Shown: in pieces, positions 25,845-34,183 of the stretch | Layout: each line of letters begins with the position of its first letter | Numbering within the stretch: the stretch's first letter is position 1 | Origin: Sulfurihydrogenibium subterraneum DSM 15120 | Lineage (GTDB): Bacteria; Aquificota; Aquificia; Aquificales; Hydrogenothermaceae | NCBI RefSeq assembly: GCF_000619805.1 | Contig: NZ_JHUV01000010.1 | Span: 184,579-248,578, forward strand | DNA: 64,000 bases | Reading direction: 5' to 3' | Notes under the pieces: model-generated | Database searches by the model: none | Told to the model about the DNA's origin: nothing | Seen by the model: the letters and a program-made list of their open reading frames with translations, nothing else | Program-made: the position numbers and the translations under genes

Positions 25845-27754
25845 AAGAGATTTCATCTCTTAAAAAAAGAGTTTTAATTTCTATTCCTCTCTTTGTAATT
25901 GTAGTTTTATCTATGTTTTTCCACTTCTCTTTTTCAAATTATATACAATTTCTGTTAGCTTCTATTATACAGTTTTATGGTGGTTATGAATTTTATAAAT
26001 CCTCTTTAAAGTCTTTAAAAAATAGAATAGCTGATATGAACCTTCTTATTACTATTGGTACTTTTTCTGCGTACTTTTACTCTGTAGCTGTTTTGTTTTT
26101 TAAGGATTTGTTTCCAGCTGAAATGAGACATCTTTACTTTGAGGGATCTTCTGCTATTATTACATTTGTTTTAATCGGTAGATATTTGGAGCTGAAAACA
26201 AGGCAGTCTGCAACAGAGTTTATGAAAAAACTGTTATCTTTAAAACCAGATAAAGCAATAAAATTGGTAGATGGAAAAGAAGAGGTTGTAGATGCTATAT
26301 CTATTAAAAAAGATGATATCGTAATAGTAAGACCTGGAGATAAGATACCTGTTGACGCAGTTATTATAGAAGGACAGACTGAGGTTGACCAATCTGTTTT
26401 AACAGGAGAGTCTAAACTTGTTTATAAAAAGATAGGAGATACAGTTTTAAGTGGAAGTATAAATAAATCTGGACTGATTAAGATAAAAGCTATAAAAGAT
26501 GCAAAGGACAGTGTTTTAAATCAGATAATAAAACTGCTGTTAGATGCCCAGTCTAAAAAACCACAGATAGGTAAACTTGCAGATAGAATAACTACTTACT
26601 TTGTCCCTGCTGTTTTAATTATATCAATTATAGTTTTTGATATTTGGTACTTTTTAGGTTATCCACTTAACTTTTCTTTAACAGCTGCAATTTCTGTTTT
26701 AGTTATAGCCTGTCCATGTGCTTTAGGGCTTGCAACTCCTATAACCATTGTAAACGTTGTTGGAAGAGGTGCAAAAGAAGGGCTTCTTTTTAAAGAACCT
26801 GAAGTTATAGAAAAATCAGAAAAAATAGATTATGTAATCTTTGACAAAACAGGAACATTAACAGAAGGAAGAATGAAAGTAGAAGACTACATAGTCAAAG
26901 ACTTTCTACCTGTGTTTGTATCTTTAGAAAAAGGTATAAACCATCCCGTTGCTCAAAGTATTTTACAGTTCCCAGTAGAGTATGTAGATATTGAAGATAA
27001 ACAGATAGTAATTGGTAAAGGTGTTGTGGGAGTTTACAAAGGTAGTAAAGTTATTATGTGTAATAAAAAATTTTTAGAGGAGATGAACATTCAATTAGAA
27101 AAAGAATTTGAAGAATTTTACTTAAAAAATAAAGAAAAAGGAAATACAGTTATATTTGGCGTTTTAGATGGTAAAGTTTACGGAGCTTTTTCAATATCTG
27201 ATAGTATAAGACCAGAAAGTAAAGAAGTTGTAGAAAAATTAAAAAACAAAGGCATAAAAGTTGTAATGCTGACTGGGGACAATCAAAAGGTTGCAGAAAA
27301 AGTAGCTAAAGAAGTAGGTATTGAAGAGTTTTATTATGATTTAACTCCACTTGACAAGTATAACTTTATAAAAGACTTAAAAGAGAAAGGCTTTATTGTT
27401 GTATTTGTAGGAGATGGAATCAACGACGCTCCATCTATGGTAGAAAGTGATATAGGAATTGCAGTTGAGACAGCTTCAGATTTAGCAAAAGAATCAGGAA
27501 GTATAATACTACTAAAAAGTGATTTAAGAGGCGTAATAAAAGCTATAAACTTATGTCAAAAAGGCTTAAAAACTATAAAACAAAATCTTTTCTGGGCATA
27601 CATTTACAACATAATAGGCATTCCTATAGCTGGAGGATTGTTATATCCATTTTTTGGCATTCTTTTAAACCCAATGTATGCAGGACTTGCAATGAGTTTT
27701 AGCTCTATAACGGTAGTCCTAAACGCTTTAAAATTAAGATACATCTATATCTAA
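25497..27754 (+). CDS. copA: Copper-translocating P1B-type ATPase, two frames joined by a -1 shift at A9
   Basis: Reading frame one (25497-25844) gives an N-terminal hydrophobic segment (about 4-22) and an HMA domain with GMHCAGC (Cys50, Cys53). Frame two, open upstream of its first ATG (25913) back to the A run at 25831-25839, encodes the rest. It has transmembrane helices, the phosphatase loop TGESKL, membrane motif ACPCALGLATP, phosphorylation motif FDKTGTLTEG and hinge GDGINDAP. A -1 shift (or one extra A) joins them as a 752-residue protein, a normal CopA length. The 613-residue frame alone would lack most of the first helix after the HMA domain. Programmed shifting, a real mutation or a sequence error are the three options; the hairpin next to the run favours the first. 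Confidence 0.85.
25831..25861 (+). promoter_or_regulatory. Candidate programmed frameshift site: A9 plus hairpin
   Basis: Nine A residues at 25831-25839 place the zero-frame codons AAA AAA after an A, a -1 slippery heptamer A AAA AAA. Five bases later AAGAGAT (25845-25851) and ATCTCTT (25855-25861) form a perfect 7-bp stem with a TTC loop, in the spacing range of known stimulators. The zero-frame stop TAG lies in the spacer. Transcriptional slippage to A10 would give the same joined product. Confidence 0.6.
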
Positions 27755-27771
27755 TGATAAAAATCATTTTT
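27753..27771 (+). terminator. Weak AT-rich hairpin after copA
   Basis: AATGAT (27753-27758) and ATCATT (27763-27768) pair around AAAA, followed by three T. It begins at the copA stop codon. The stem is short and AT-rich, so it may be a weak terminator or a protein-binding palindrome. Confidence 0.35.
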
Positions 27772-27797
27772 GACATAGATTTTTCTATGTATATTCT
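27770..27797 (+). promoter_or_regulatory. Candidate promoter of the U32 peptidase gene with internal palindrome
   Basis: TTGACA at 27770-27775, 16 nt, then TATTCT at 27792-27797. Within the spacer CATAGA-TTTT-TCTATG (27774-27789) is a perfect inverted repeat touching the -35, a plausible operator. The TTG start lies 28 nt downstream of the -10. Confidence 0.45.
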
Positions 27798-27825
27798 TTG
27801 AAAAAATAAAGTGGAGGTAATAGCT

Positions 27826-29058
27826 TTGAATAAACCTGAAATTTTAGCGCCTGTAGGACATTACGAAGGACTGGCAGCTGTTATAAAAGCAGGTGCAGAT
27901 GCTATATACATGGGTGTAGGAAAGTTAAATCAGAGAGCTTTAAAAAGTGAGTTTGACATAAACGATGTAAAAGAGATAAGAAAGATAACTCAGGACAAAG
28001 GTGTAAAACAGTACATAGTTTTAAACTCCATTGTGTTTGAAGATGACCTTCCTTGGGTAAACGAAACCTTAGACCAGCTTAAAGAGATAGGTGTAGATGC
28101 TGTTATAGGCTGGGATATGGCTGTAATATCAGGGTCTATAAAGAGAGGTATTACTACTCACTTATCTACAATGGCTTCTGTATCAAACACTCAAGCAGCT
28201 AAGTTTTACGAAGAGTTAGGAGTAAAAAGAATAGTCCCTGCAAGAGAAGTAAAATTGCAAGGTTTATTGGAGCTGAAAGAAAAAACTAACCTTGAAATTG
28301 AGATTTTTGTTCACGGTGCAATGTGTATGGCCGTCTCTGGAAGATGTTTTTTAAGCCACGATGTATTTGAAACTTCTGGAAACAGAGGAGAGTGTTATCA
28401 GGTTTGCAGACATGAGTTTGAAGTAAAAATAACTTCAAAAAATACAGGAACAGACTTTATTCTTGGGTCTGACTATGTACTTTCTGCGAGAGACTTGGTT
28501 ACTCTTAACTTTGTAGATAAACTTATGTGGGCTGATAGCTGGAAGATAGAAGGTAGAAACAAAAACCCAGATTACGCATACCTTGTAACCTACTCTTACA
28601 GAGAGGCAAGGGACAGAATACTAAACGGAGAGTGGAACACAAAAGGTTATCAAGATTTATGGGATTTATTAGAAAGAGCATACCACAGACAGTGGGACAG
28701 TGGTTTTTACTTTGGGCAAGGACTATTTGGTCTAAACCAATCTGTAGCAAAAGAGAAAAAAGTGTACGTTGGAGAAATTATAAAGTACTATCCTAAGATA
28801 AGCGTTGCAGAAGTAAGAATAGTTAATAATCCAATGAAAGTAGGAGATACGATACATATAATCGGAAAAACAACAGGCGTAGTGAGACAGAAAGTAGAGT
28901 CAATGCAAATAGACAGAAAAAATATTGAAATAGCAGAAAGAGGAACTGTAGTAGGATTAAAAACCGTAGAAAGAGTTAGAGAAGGAGACAAAGTTTACTT
29001 AATAGTTGAAGTAGAAAACCCAATAGAAGAACACAAGAGAGAAAGTGTAAAAGCTTAA
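27826..29058 (+). CDS. Peptidase U32 family protein (TrhP/YegQ-like)
   Basis: A 410-residue protein. I place the start at TTG 27826, seven bases after GGAGGT; the upstream GTG at 27811 lies in that site. The family signature with clustered cysteines is complete: FVHGAMCMAVSGRCFLSHD, then NRGECYQVCRHEFE. The C-terminal beta-domain (about 320-400) is present. Characterised relatives hydroxylate tRNA uridine-34 or 23S rRNA using an iron-sulfur cluster and prephenate, despite the peptidase name. The 3' end overlaps the convergent GGDEF-EAL gene by 4 nt. Confidence 0.88.
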   Translation: MNKPEILAPVGHYEGLAAVIKAGADAIYMGVGKLNQRALKSEFDINDVKEIRKITQDKGVKQYIVLNSIVFEDDLPWVNETLDQLKEIGVDAVIGWDMAVISGSIKRGITTHLSTMASVSNTQAAKFYEELGVKRIVPAREVKLQGLLELKEKTNLEIEIFVHGAMCMAVSGRCFLSHDVFETSGNRGECYQVCRHEFEVKITSKNTGTDFILGSDYVLSARDLVTLNFVDKLMWADSWKIEGRNKNPDYAYLVTYSYREARDRILNGEWNTKGYQDLWDLLERAYHRQWDSGFYFGQGLFGLNQSVAKEKKVYVGEIIKYYPKISVAEVRIVNNPMKVGDTIHIIGKTTGVVRQKVESMQIDRKNIEIAERGTVVGLKTVERVREGDKVYLIVEVENPIEEHKRESVKA

Positions 29059-31574
29059 TCTATGTACGGTGTTGGCTTACCAAAATAGTATCCTTGCAGG
29101 TAGTCAACACCGAGTTTTTTCAAAATTTCATACTCCTCTTTTTTCTCTACCATTTCTGCAAGTACTTTTATATTTTTGTGTTTTGTTATTTTTATGATAC
29201 TTTCAATTATGACTTGATCATCTATATCTTTATCTATATCACTAATTAGAGAACCATCTAATTTTACAAGATCTATAGGAAAATGTTTTAAATATATAAA
29301 GTTGGAATAACCTGCACCAAAATCATCTATTGCAAAATTAAAACCAAGAGTTTTTCCATATCTTATATAATCCTTGAGGGTTGTTAAATCAGATAAAGCT
29401 TCCTCTTCTGTTACTTCTAAGAATATGTTTTTAGGTTTAATGTGATAGTAATTTAAAAGTAAAGAAAGATCATCTAAATTGCTTATTTTTTCAAAAAACT
29501 CTTTAGACATGTTAAAAAAGATTAAAATATTTTTTTTATTTTTTTCAGAAATGTATCTAATAGCTTTTTCTTGAACTATTTTATCAATTTTTTCTAAAAC
29601 CTTGTACCTAATTGCTTCCGTAATAAATTTATATGCCGGCAAATATTTTTCTTCTTCCGGAATATATATTCTTGCTAAAACTTCGTAACCAACTACTTCT
29701 AAAGTGTCTGACTTTATTATAGGTTGGAAAAATGGAACTATCCTATCTTCTTTTATAGCTGATACTAATATATTTTTTGATTCAAATTCACTTGATATTA
29801 AATTTTCTATCTCATCTTTAGTTAAAAATTCAACTCTATTTTTACCTTCTTTTTTTGCTTTGTATAAACCAAGATCTGCTGCTTTTAGTAAAAGTTGAAA
29901 ATCATAACCGTGTAAATTTGTGTTTGCAATTCCTATACTAACAGTTAGAGAAATTTTTGTGTCGTCATTTATAACAAGTGAAGATTGTTCTATATTTTTT
30001 CTTATCTTCTCTGATGCTTTTAATGATCCATCAAGTGATGTCTCAGGCATTATCACCAAAAATTCTTCTCCTCCGTATCTTCCGATTATATCGGTTGATC
30101 TTATAGAATTTTTTAAAATATCAACCATATGTAAGAGAACCAGATCCCCGGCATCATGTCCAAAAGAGTCATTAATGATTTTAAAATCATCTATATCTAT
30201 TAATGCAATAGAAAGAGGTCTATTAAACCTTTTAGCCCTTGAAATCTCCTTTTCTAAATCCATCATTAATTTTCTTCTGTTTGGTATTTTTGTTAAAAAG
30301 TCTAAAGTAGCAAGATTATAAATGTTTATTGTATAAACAAAGTTTGATAAAATAACATCCAGATACTGTATATCTTCTTCTTTCAATTTTTCTTTTGAAA
30401 ATCCTACAAAAATTAAAGAAAGATCATCATCAACCTTCTTTTTTATGTAAAGTATAAATTTATTATTATAAATTTCTAAAAATTTCTCTTCGTTATTTAA
30501 TTTTTCTATAACTTGGTTTACATCTATTAAAATTTCTTTTTTTTCTGCATTCTCCGAATAAAGAATATCATTTTTTGAAAATTTAGATACTGAAATTAAA
30601 ACAGAGCCTTCTAAGTTTAGTATTCTATCTATTCTGTTTAAAGTGTAATGTGCAAATTTACTAAAATTATTTGATATTGATATCATTTTTGTTACGGTTT
30701 CAAAAATCAATTTAAACTTATGATTAGATTTAACTATATTTTTTCTAAAATCTTCTAATAAAGAAGAAACCCCTGCAAGTTCATCGCTTCCAAAGTGTTG
30801 CAGAGAAAACTTAACTTTTTCTAAGCCTTTTTCATTTATTTCTTCTAATTTATATGTTAGAAAAATCAAAGGAAATAGTACAATTCTTCTTACAGCGAAA
30901 AAAGATATTAATAAAATGAATACAAAACTTGTAGAAAAAATTATTGAATCTTTAAAAACTTTAACTAAAGTCATTTTTAAAACAGTCTCATTTTTAATAC
31001 ATCCAACAAGATAAAAATCAGCATTATCGTATTTTTTACTGCTACAGATTTCATCAGTTGGAAGGGTTTTTGATATGTAAAAAACAGGATTATAAATAGA
31101 CACTATTCCTGCTTTTGACATTATTATATCGTAAAGCATTTTCTCGTCTATACCTATTAAGTAATATTTTTCTTTAAACTTAGCAAAATAGTATATAATC
31201 CCATTTTCATAATAATATCTAAATGGTTTATTTATTGATTCATCTATCTCATTGAAAATTCTTATTTTAGGGTCTGATTTTACCTCGCTAATTAAGTTAT
31301 TTCTTAACATTTTCTCTATTTTTTCAGTAAAAATCTCTAATTTTTGTTGGCTTAGGTTTTGCCTTATTGTAGTTGCAAGGTCAATGTGTTTTTTTGTGTC
31401 TTCATAGCCTTCTTTAATATGATAGTACGATAAAATTCCGAATGAGATTAATGTAGAAATAGTAAACAAAGTTAAAAACATTAATGTTATTTTAGTAGCA
31501 AAAGACCTTACCTTTAAAACATTTTCAACAAAATAATTTATTCTAAAGCAAAATTTACTTTCTTTTAATTTCAT
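29055..31574 (-). CDS. Membrane GGDEF-EAL cyclic-di-GMP protein
   Basis: An 839-residue protein with two membrane segments (about 28-50 and 210-232) enclosing a periplasmic sensor region, then a HAMP-like segment, a coiled linker, a GGDEF domain (about 420-580) and an EAL domain (about 600-835). The cyclase motif RYGGEEF is intact, with an RxxD inhibitory site five residues before it (RSTD). The EAL motif reads EVL, but the Glu and other catalytic blocks remain (NMSKEF, LEVTEE, IDDFGAGYS, VKLDG, AEMVE, LQGYYFGKP). Both cyclase and phosphodiesterase activity are therefore possible. It may link surroundings to motility. Confidence 0.92.
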   Translation of the reverse strand: MKLKESKFCFRINYFVENVLKVRSFATKITLMFLTLFTISTLISFGILSYYHIKEGYEDTKKHIDLATTIRQNLSQQKLEIFTEKIEKMLRNNLISEVKSDPKIRIFNEIDESINKPFRYYYENGIIYYFAKFKEKYYLIGIDEKMLYDIIMSKAGIVSIYNPVFYISKTLPTDEICSSKKYDNADFYLVGCIKNETVLKMTLVKVFKDSIIFSTSFVFILLISFFAVRRIVLFPLIFLTYKLEEINEKGLEKVKFSLQHFGSDELAGVSSLLEDFRKNIVKSNHKFKLIFETVTKMISISNNFSKFAHYTLNRIDRILNLEGSVLISVSKFSKNDILYSENAEKKEILIDVNQVIEKLNNEEKFLEIYNNKFILYIKKKVDDDLSLIFVGFSKEKLKEEDIQYLDVILSNFVYTINIYNLATLDFLTKIPNRRKLMMDLEKEISRAKRFNRPLSIALIDIDDFKIINDSFGHDAGDLVLLHMVDILKNSIRSTDIIGRYGGEEFLVIMPETSLDGSLKASEKIRKNIEQSSLVINDDTKISLTVSIGIANTNLHGYDFQLLLKAADLGLYKAKKEGKNRVEFLTKDEIENLISSEFESKNILVSAIKEDRIVPFFQPIIKSDTLEVVGYEVLARIYIPEEEKYLPAYKFITEAIRYKVLEKIDKIVQEKAIRYISEKNKKNILIFFNMSKEFFEKISNLDDLSLLLNYYHIKPKNIFLEVTEEEALSDLTTLKDYIRYGKTLGFNFAIDDFGAGYSNFIYLKHFPIDLVKLDGSLISDIDKDIDDQVIIESIIKITKHKNIKVLAEMVEKKEEYEILKKLGVDYLQGYYFGKPTPYID

Positions 31575-31583
31575 TTATTCTTC

Positions 31584-31787
31584 TTACTCTTTACTCCTAT
31601 AAAAGTTATACTTTAAATTTTTAAACCAAACTATAGCCTCTTCTTTTGTATCAAATTGCTTTGACTTTAAAGGCTGTGGATAGTTAGTGTAAAAAAGCCA
31701 ACAGTATTTACCATTTTCTTCTATCAACTTTACCCCTGCCACATTATTTAAAAGTATATACACATTATCGTCAATTTCTTGAAACAT
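31584..31787 (-). CDS. Small hypothetical protein
   Basis: A 67-residue soluble protein, unrecognised. It is rich in aromatic residues (YCWLFYTNYPQP) and has a charged C-terminus. It lies 1 nt after the preceding small membrane-protein gene and 9 nt before the GGDEF-EAL gene, which supports translation as part of that operon. Confidence 0.55.
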   Translation of the reverse strand: MFQEIDDNVYILLNNVAGVKLIEENGKYCWLFYTNYPQPLKSKQFDTKEEAIVWFKNLKYNFYRSKE

Positions 31788-31788
31788 T

Positions 31789-32016
31789 TTAACCTTCCTC
31801 TTTCATATTTTTTAACTCCTTTTGTTTCTTCATAAACCATCTTACAGAAGATACAATTAGTATTATTAATGCTATGGTTCCAGCTATGAGTTTTGCTTTT
31901 TCCATATCCATATCAAGAATCCTAAACATACTAAACCACATAAACACGTAAGTTAGATACAGACCGTATAGCAGTAAAGCAACCGAAAACGCTTCCCAGA
32001 TAATTTTTCCTATCAT
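31789..32016 (-). CDS. Small two-helix membrane protein
   Basis: A 75-residue protein with two hydrophobic segments (about 8-32 and 43-62) and a basic tail (KKQKELKNMKEEG). Its ATG is preceded by AGAGGTG. It is first in the three-gene minus-strand unit ending in the GGDEF-EAL gene. The family is unknown; a small accessory to the membrane signalling protein is possible but unproven. Confidence 0.6.
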   Translation of the reverse strand: MIGKIIWEAFSVALLLYGLYLTYVFMWFSMFRILDMDMEKAKLIAGTIALIILIVSSVRWFMKKQKELKNMKEEG

Positions 32017-32085
32017 AAAAACACCTCTTTAATTTAATTTATGTGGTATATATTTTATTTCATTTTAAACAAAGAGGTTTTAGTA

Positions 32086-33198
32086 ATGTTATTTTATATT
32101 GTGTTTTTTTCTCTATACGCTTATATGTACTTTTACTTTATTTATAAACTAAAAAAAGCTTTCAATGTAAAAGTATTAAAATTTTATCTAATATCTCCAC
32201 TGTTTATACTTTCTCCGTACTTTTACAGAATGTATGACAAAGCTGGATATGATTTTTATTACTTATCTCTTTTTATCTTAATTTTGATGGGTTTTATAAT
32301 ACTGTTTTTTATCTACTTTGCCTTAATTGATTTTTACCACATCTTAATAAGAATCTTCAATAAGATTTTTGGTATAAATCCTTTACCTTCTATAAGAAAT
32401 AACATTAGTTTTGTTTTTGTCTTACTTTTAACAATCTCATCTTTAGCATACGGATACTATGAGACACTAAATCCAAAAATTTACAGATTTGTAATTTACT
32501 CAAACAAAATTAAAAAAGATATTAAAATTCTTCACATATCAGACCTTCATCTTAACCAAGTTATGAGAGAAGATAAAATAAAACTTGTTTTAGATGTTTA
32601 CAACAAAGAAAAACCAGATATGGTTATATCTACTGGAGACCTTGTAGATGGTAAGGTTTCTTACAGAAAGTCCTACATAGAACTTCAAAAAAGTATGAAT
32701 CCACCACTTGGTAAGTATGCCATACTTGGAAATCACGAGTATTATACAGATATAAACGATGCTGTAAAATTCCATATTCTATCTAAATTTCAGCTCCTTA
32801 GAAATGAAACTGTATCTATTGATAATGTTAATGTTGCAATTATTGGTGTAGATGATATAGATGGTGTAAGGCTTGGGTACATTGCAGAGTACCCAGAAAA
32901 AGACTTGTTTAAAGGATTAGATAAAACAAAGTTTGTAATATTCCTTAAACATCAACCAAAGTTAGATAAAAATTTAATAGGAGAGTTTGATTTAATGCTA
33001 TCAGGACATACTCACGGAGGAGTTTTATTCCCTGTTAGATACATTTTAAGAAAGATTTTTATAGCTGATTTTGGATTTGTCAATATAGGAGGTAGTTATG
33101 TATTCGTAAGTAGAGGTGTTGGAACAGGGGGTCCTCCAATTAGGATAGGTTGCCCACCAGATGTAGCTGTATTTGAGATTAAAAAGCCCCCGAGGTAA
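32086..33198 (+). CDS. Membrane-anchored metallophosphoesterase (YkuE/YaeI-like)
   Basis: A 370-residue protein from the ATG at 32086, which has AAAGAGG eight bases upstream; an ATG at 32041 has no such site. About four hydrophobic segments fill residues 1-130. Then comes a calcineurin-like domain with LHISDLHLNQ, STGDLVDG, LGNHEYY, LKHQPKLD and LSGHTHGG, all metal-binding blocks present. Relatives hydrolyse phosphodiesters such as UDP-diacylglucosamine or lipids; the substrate here is unknown. Confidence 0.88.
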   Translation: MLFYIVFFSLYAYMYFYFIYKLKKAFNVKVLKFYLISPLFILSPYFYRMYDKAGYDFYYLSLFILILMGFIILFFIYFALIDFYHILIRIFNKIFGINPLPSIRNNISFVFVLLLTISSLAYGYYETLNPKIYRFVIYSNKIKKDIKILHISDLHLNQVMREDKIKLVLDVYNKEKPDMVISTGDLVDGKVSYRKSYIELQKSMNPPLGKYAILGNHEYYTDINDAVKFHILSKFQLLRNETVSIDNVNVAIIGVDDIDGVRLGYIAEYPEKDLFKGLDKTKFVIFLKHQPKLDKNLIGEFDLMLSGHTHGGVLFPVRYILRKIFIADFGFVNIGGSYVFVSRGVGTGGPPIRIGCPPDVAVFEIKKPPR

Positions 33199-33224
33199 TA
33201 TCCCCGGGAGAGGAGGTTAGTATC

Positions 33225-33266
33225 ATGAGAAAATGCAAATATAATTATATATTAATTTTTGAATAG
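33225..33266 (+). other. Micro-ORF with strong ribosome binding site (13 codons)
   Basis: AGGAGG at 33211-33216 is followed, eight bases on, by an ATG and the peptide MRKCKYNYILIFE before TAG. The sequence before the ATG resembles that of the small membrane-protein gene at 43715 (AGGAGG, then a spacer ending TATC before ATG). It could be a leader peptide, a small toxin, or the start of a decayed gene. Confidence 0.3.
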
Positions 33267-33355
33267 TAGGCAAACATAAAGAAAAAGTTGAATTTAAACA
33301 AAAAAATCTTATCTTTATTTATTGAATAAAAATAAAATCTCTGAGGAGGGAAAAG

Positions 33356-33394
33356 ATGGCAACAAAGAAAATTGAAATGGTACAAAGAATATAA
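33356..33394 (+). other. Micro-ORF with strong ribosome binding site (12 codons)
   Basis: GAGGAGGG ends a few bases before an ATG at 33356 and the peptide MATKKIEMVQRI, then TAA. A near-consensus ribosome binding site for only 12 codons is unusual. The rest of the 33199-33430 gap is AT-rich and I see nothing else in it except the terminator at its right end. Confidence 0.3.
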
Positions 33395-33422
33395 TTTCAT
33401 TTAAATTTGAATAACGATTATA

Positions 33423-33444
33423 AAGAGGGCTTAAAAGCCCTCTT
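33423..33444 (-). terminator. Terminator hairpin overlapping the end of the PPP phosphatase gene
   Basis: AAGAGGGCTT and AAGCCCTCTT form a perfect 10-bp inverted repeat separated by AA. The stop codon of the minus-strand gene lies in its middle, so the last codons are part of the hairpin. Downstream on the minus strand only a short T-rich stretch follows. Confidence 0.6.
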
Positions 33445-34183
33445 CATCGAAAGAGTAATACTGCTTTTTAGCTTTTACGAATATAAACTCTTTAGCTGCA
33501 GGATTGTAAGCTGTAAGCTTACTTCCTAATACACAACCTGTATCTATACCATAGCAAAGATTGTTTATGTAAGGTTCATCGTAAACTACATGACCGTATA
33601 TAATCTTTGGACTATCTGAGGTTAAACGTCTTTCTTTTGTCCAGTCTAAACGCTCTGGAAAGCCTTTTTCTGTATATCTACCAGTAGTTTGCCCGTATAA
33701 AACAAAACTTTTTACTTTTTCATCGGTTCTACCTATATATTCGTCTTTTATACCTGCGTGGCATACAACTACGTTCTTATTTATCAATATGTAAAGTGGT
33801 AAATTTTCATAGTAAGATATGACTTCTTGGCGTAATTTTTCTCTTTCTTCTTCTGAAAGTTTTAAAAACTCGTTGATAGTTTTTTGCATACCAAAAGATA
33901 TTTTTACTTTATTTCCTTTTAAATATCTGTAAAATTTATCAAGATGATTACTTTTGACTTCGTAAAATCTTTTCTCTTTATATAGGTTTATACAGTATTC
34001 AAGAGTTTTTAAATTATAATCTCCTCTGTCTATCGTGTCTCCAACAGAAAATATGATTAAATCTTTTCCGTACTTTTTTTCAGCAACGCTAACAAGCTCA
34101 TAAAACTCATCATAACAACCATGTATATCACCAACCACTATGTATGGTTTATCTATACTTAGATTTAAGTAAAACTCTTTCAT
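33431..34183 (-). CDS. PPP-family serine/threonine phosphatase-like protein
   Basis: A 250-residue soluble phosphatase of the PrpA/ApaH class. Motifs: VVGDIHGCYDEFYEL and FSVGDTIDRGDYN are intact. The third motif, normally GNHE, reads SNHL, keeping the metal-binding Asn and catalytic His but losing Gly and Glu. VVCHAGIKDEY and KIIYGHVVYDEP supply later His ligands. The substrate could be a phosphoprotein or a diadenosine polyphosphate. It overlaps glnE by 4 nt. Confidence 0.82.
   Translation of the reverse strand: MKEFYLNLSIDKPYIVVGDIHGCYDEFYELVSVAEKKYGKDLIIFSVGDTIDRGDYNLKTLEYCINLYKEKRFYEVKSNHLDKFYRYLKGNKVKISFGMQKTINEFLKLSEEEREKLRQEVISYYENLPLYILINKNVVVCHAGIKDEYIGRTDEKVKSFVLYGQTTGRYTEKGFPERLDWTKERRLTSDSPKIIYGHVVYDEPYINNLCYGIDTGCVLGSKLTAYNPAAKEFIFVKAKKQYYSFDEEGF

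Noticed and set aside
25845..25861. Perfect 7-bp hairpin as a transcription terminator inside copA
   Set aside because: It is followed by a run of A, not T, on the plus strand; its position just after A9 fits a frameshift stimulator better.
33184..33209. GC-rich inverted repeat after the metallophosphoesterase gene as terminator
   Set aside because: The stem has an A-C mismatch and no T run follows; it leads straight into an AGGAGG site.
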